DNA of 64,000 nt. It comes from Nemertoderma westbladi. Taxonomy: Eukaryota > Xenacoelomorpha > Nemertodermatida > Nemertodermatidae. Shown in pieces: positions 63,921 to 64,000 of this stretch (within the stretch, counting starts at the first letter, position 1; each line of letters opens with the position of its first letter). Under the pieces are notes generated by a model that was not told the origin of the DNA, did not search any database, and saw nothing but the letters and a program-made list of their open reading frames with translations. A program made the position numbers and the translations under genes. Location: assembly GCA_032718475.1 (NCBI GenBank), contig JAUCBJ010001698.1, positions 1-64,000 on the forward strand, given 5' to 3'.

Positions 63921-64000
63921 CCGCTCCCAGAAAATGGGATTTAAGTCTATAAAATATATATAAAATCACAGTTTCGAATATAAAAATACTCTAAACTATC
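63921..64000 (-). mobile_element. Element C internal sequence, cut by window end
   Basis: CCGCTCCCAGAAAATGGGAT and the following bases to ACTCTAAAC match 13432-13508 of element A, including the polypurine GGAGCGG on the minus strand. The 3' gene of this element should start just beyond the right edge. Confidence 0.8.

Overview
This is a transposon-rich stretch of an animal nuclear genome. Genes have short exons and long AT-rich introns with GT-AG boundaries. Frequent AGGCCT and ACCGGT words and the mix of mobile elements suggest a marine invertebrate, perhaps an echinoderm or relative; that guess is weak. Only two host genes are supported. The first runs left to right from before the window to a stop at 52843-52845: a synaptotagmin-type tandem C2 protein, seen as seven exons whose splice phases all agree (2465-2693, 4998-5121, 5501-5684, 9410-9548, 10561-10672, 31791-31999, 52708-52845). 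The second, on the minus strand, is a complete two-exon 5-formyltetrahydrofolate cyclo-ligase gene (exon 1 60357-60461, exon 2 59649-60140). Both stop codons face the same intergenic region. || The two largest introns of the C2 gene (about 21.1 and 20.7 kb) each owe most of their length to one giant BEL/Pao LTR retrotransposon. Element A (12226-30604, minus strand, 18.4 kb, 1206-bp LTRs, 5-bp target duplication AGGCC) sits inside an older LINE reverse-transcriptase fragment; its genes are broken by stops and frameshifts. Element B (32947-51734, plus strand, 18.8 kb, about 1.94-kb LTRs, duplication ATGTT) sits inside a palindromic foldback repeat. It has nearly identical LTRs and a single open 2917-codon gag-pol frame. 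A third, more diverged LTR of the A family begins at 62862, and its body runs off the right edge. || The main discovery candidate is shared by A and B: besides gag-pol, each carries a second very large gene at its 3' end, where some retroelements keep env. The product (about 1240 residues in B) shows no envelope features. It has a cysteine/histidine cluster near the N-terminus, a long conserved domain I do not recognise, three tandem CCHC-type zinc knuckles and a basic tail, so it looks like a second nucleic-acid-binding, Gag-like protein. In B it is interrupted by one UGA that aligns with a zinc-ligand cysteine in A. B also carries a 20-bp near-palindrome (core CTCGCGAG) at 11 clear sites, in two coding frames and in non-coding spacers, plus three similar RNA hairpins just before the gag start. 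|| The rest is repeats: foldback elements with TAACCCTAT ends, MITEs, a non-autonomous hAT element with an 8-bp target duplication and a transposase C-terminal relic, a Ty3/gypsy relic, LINE relics, a 43-bp minisatellite of about 12 copies next to the last C2 exon, and microsatellites. Alignments and counts are by eye.
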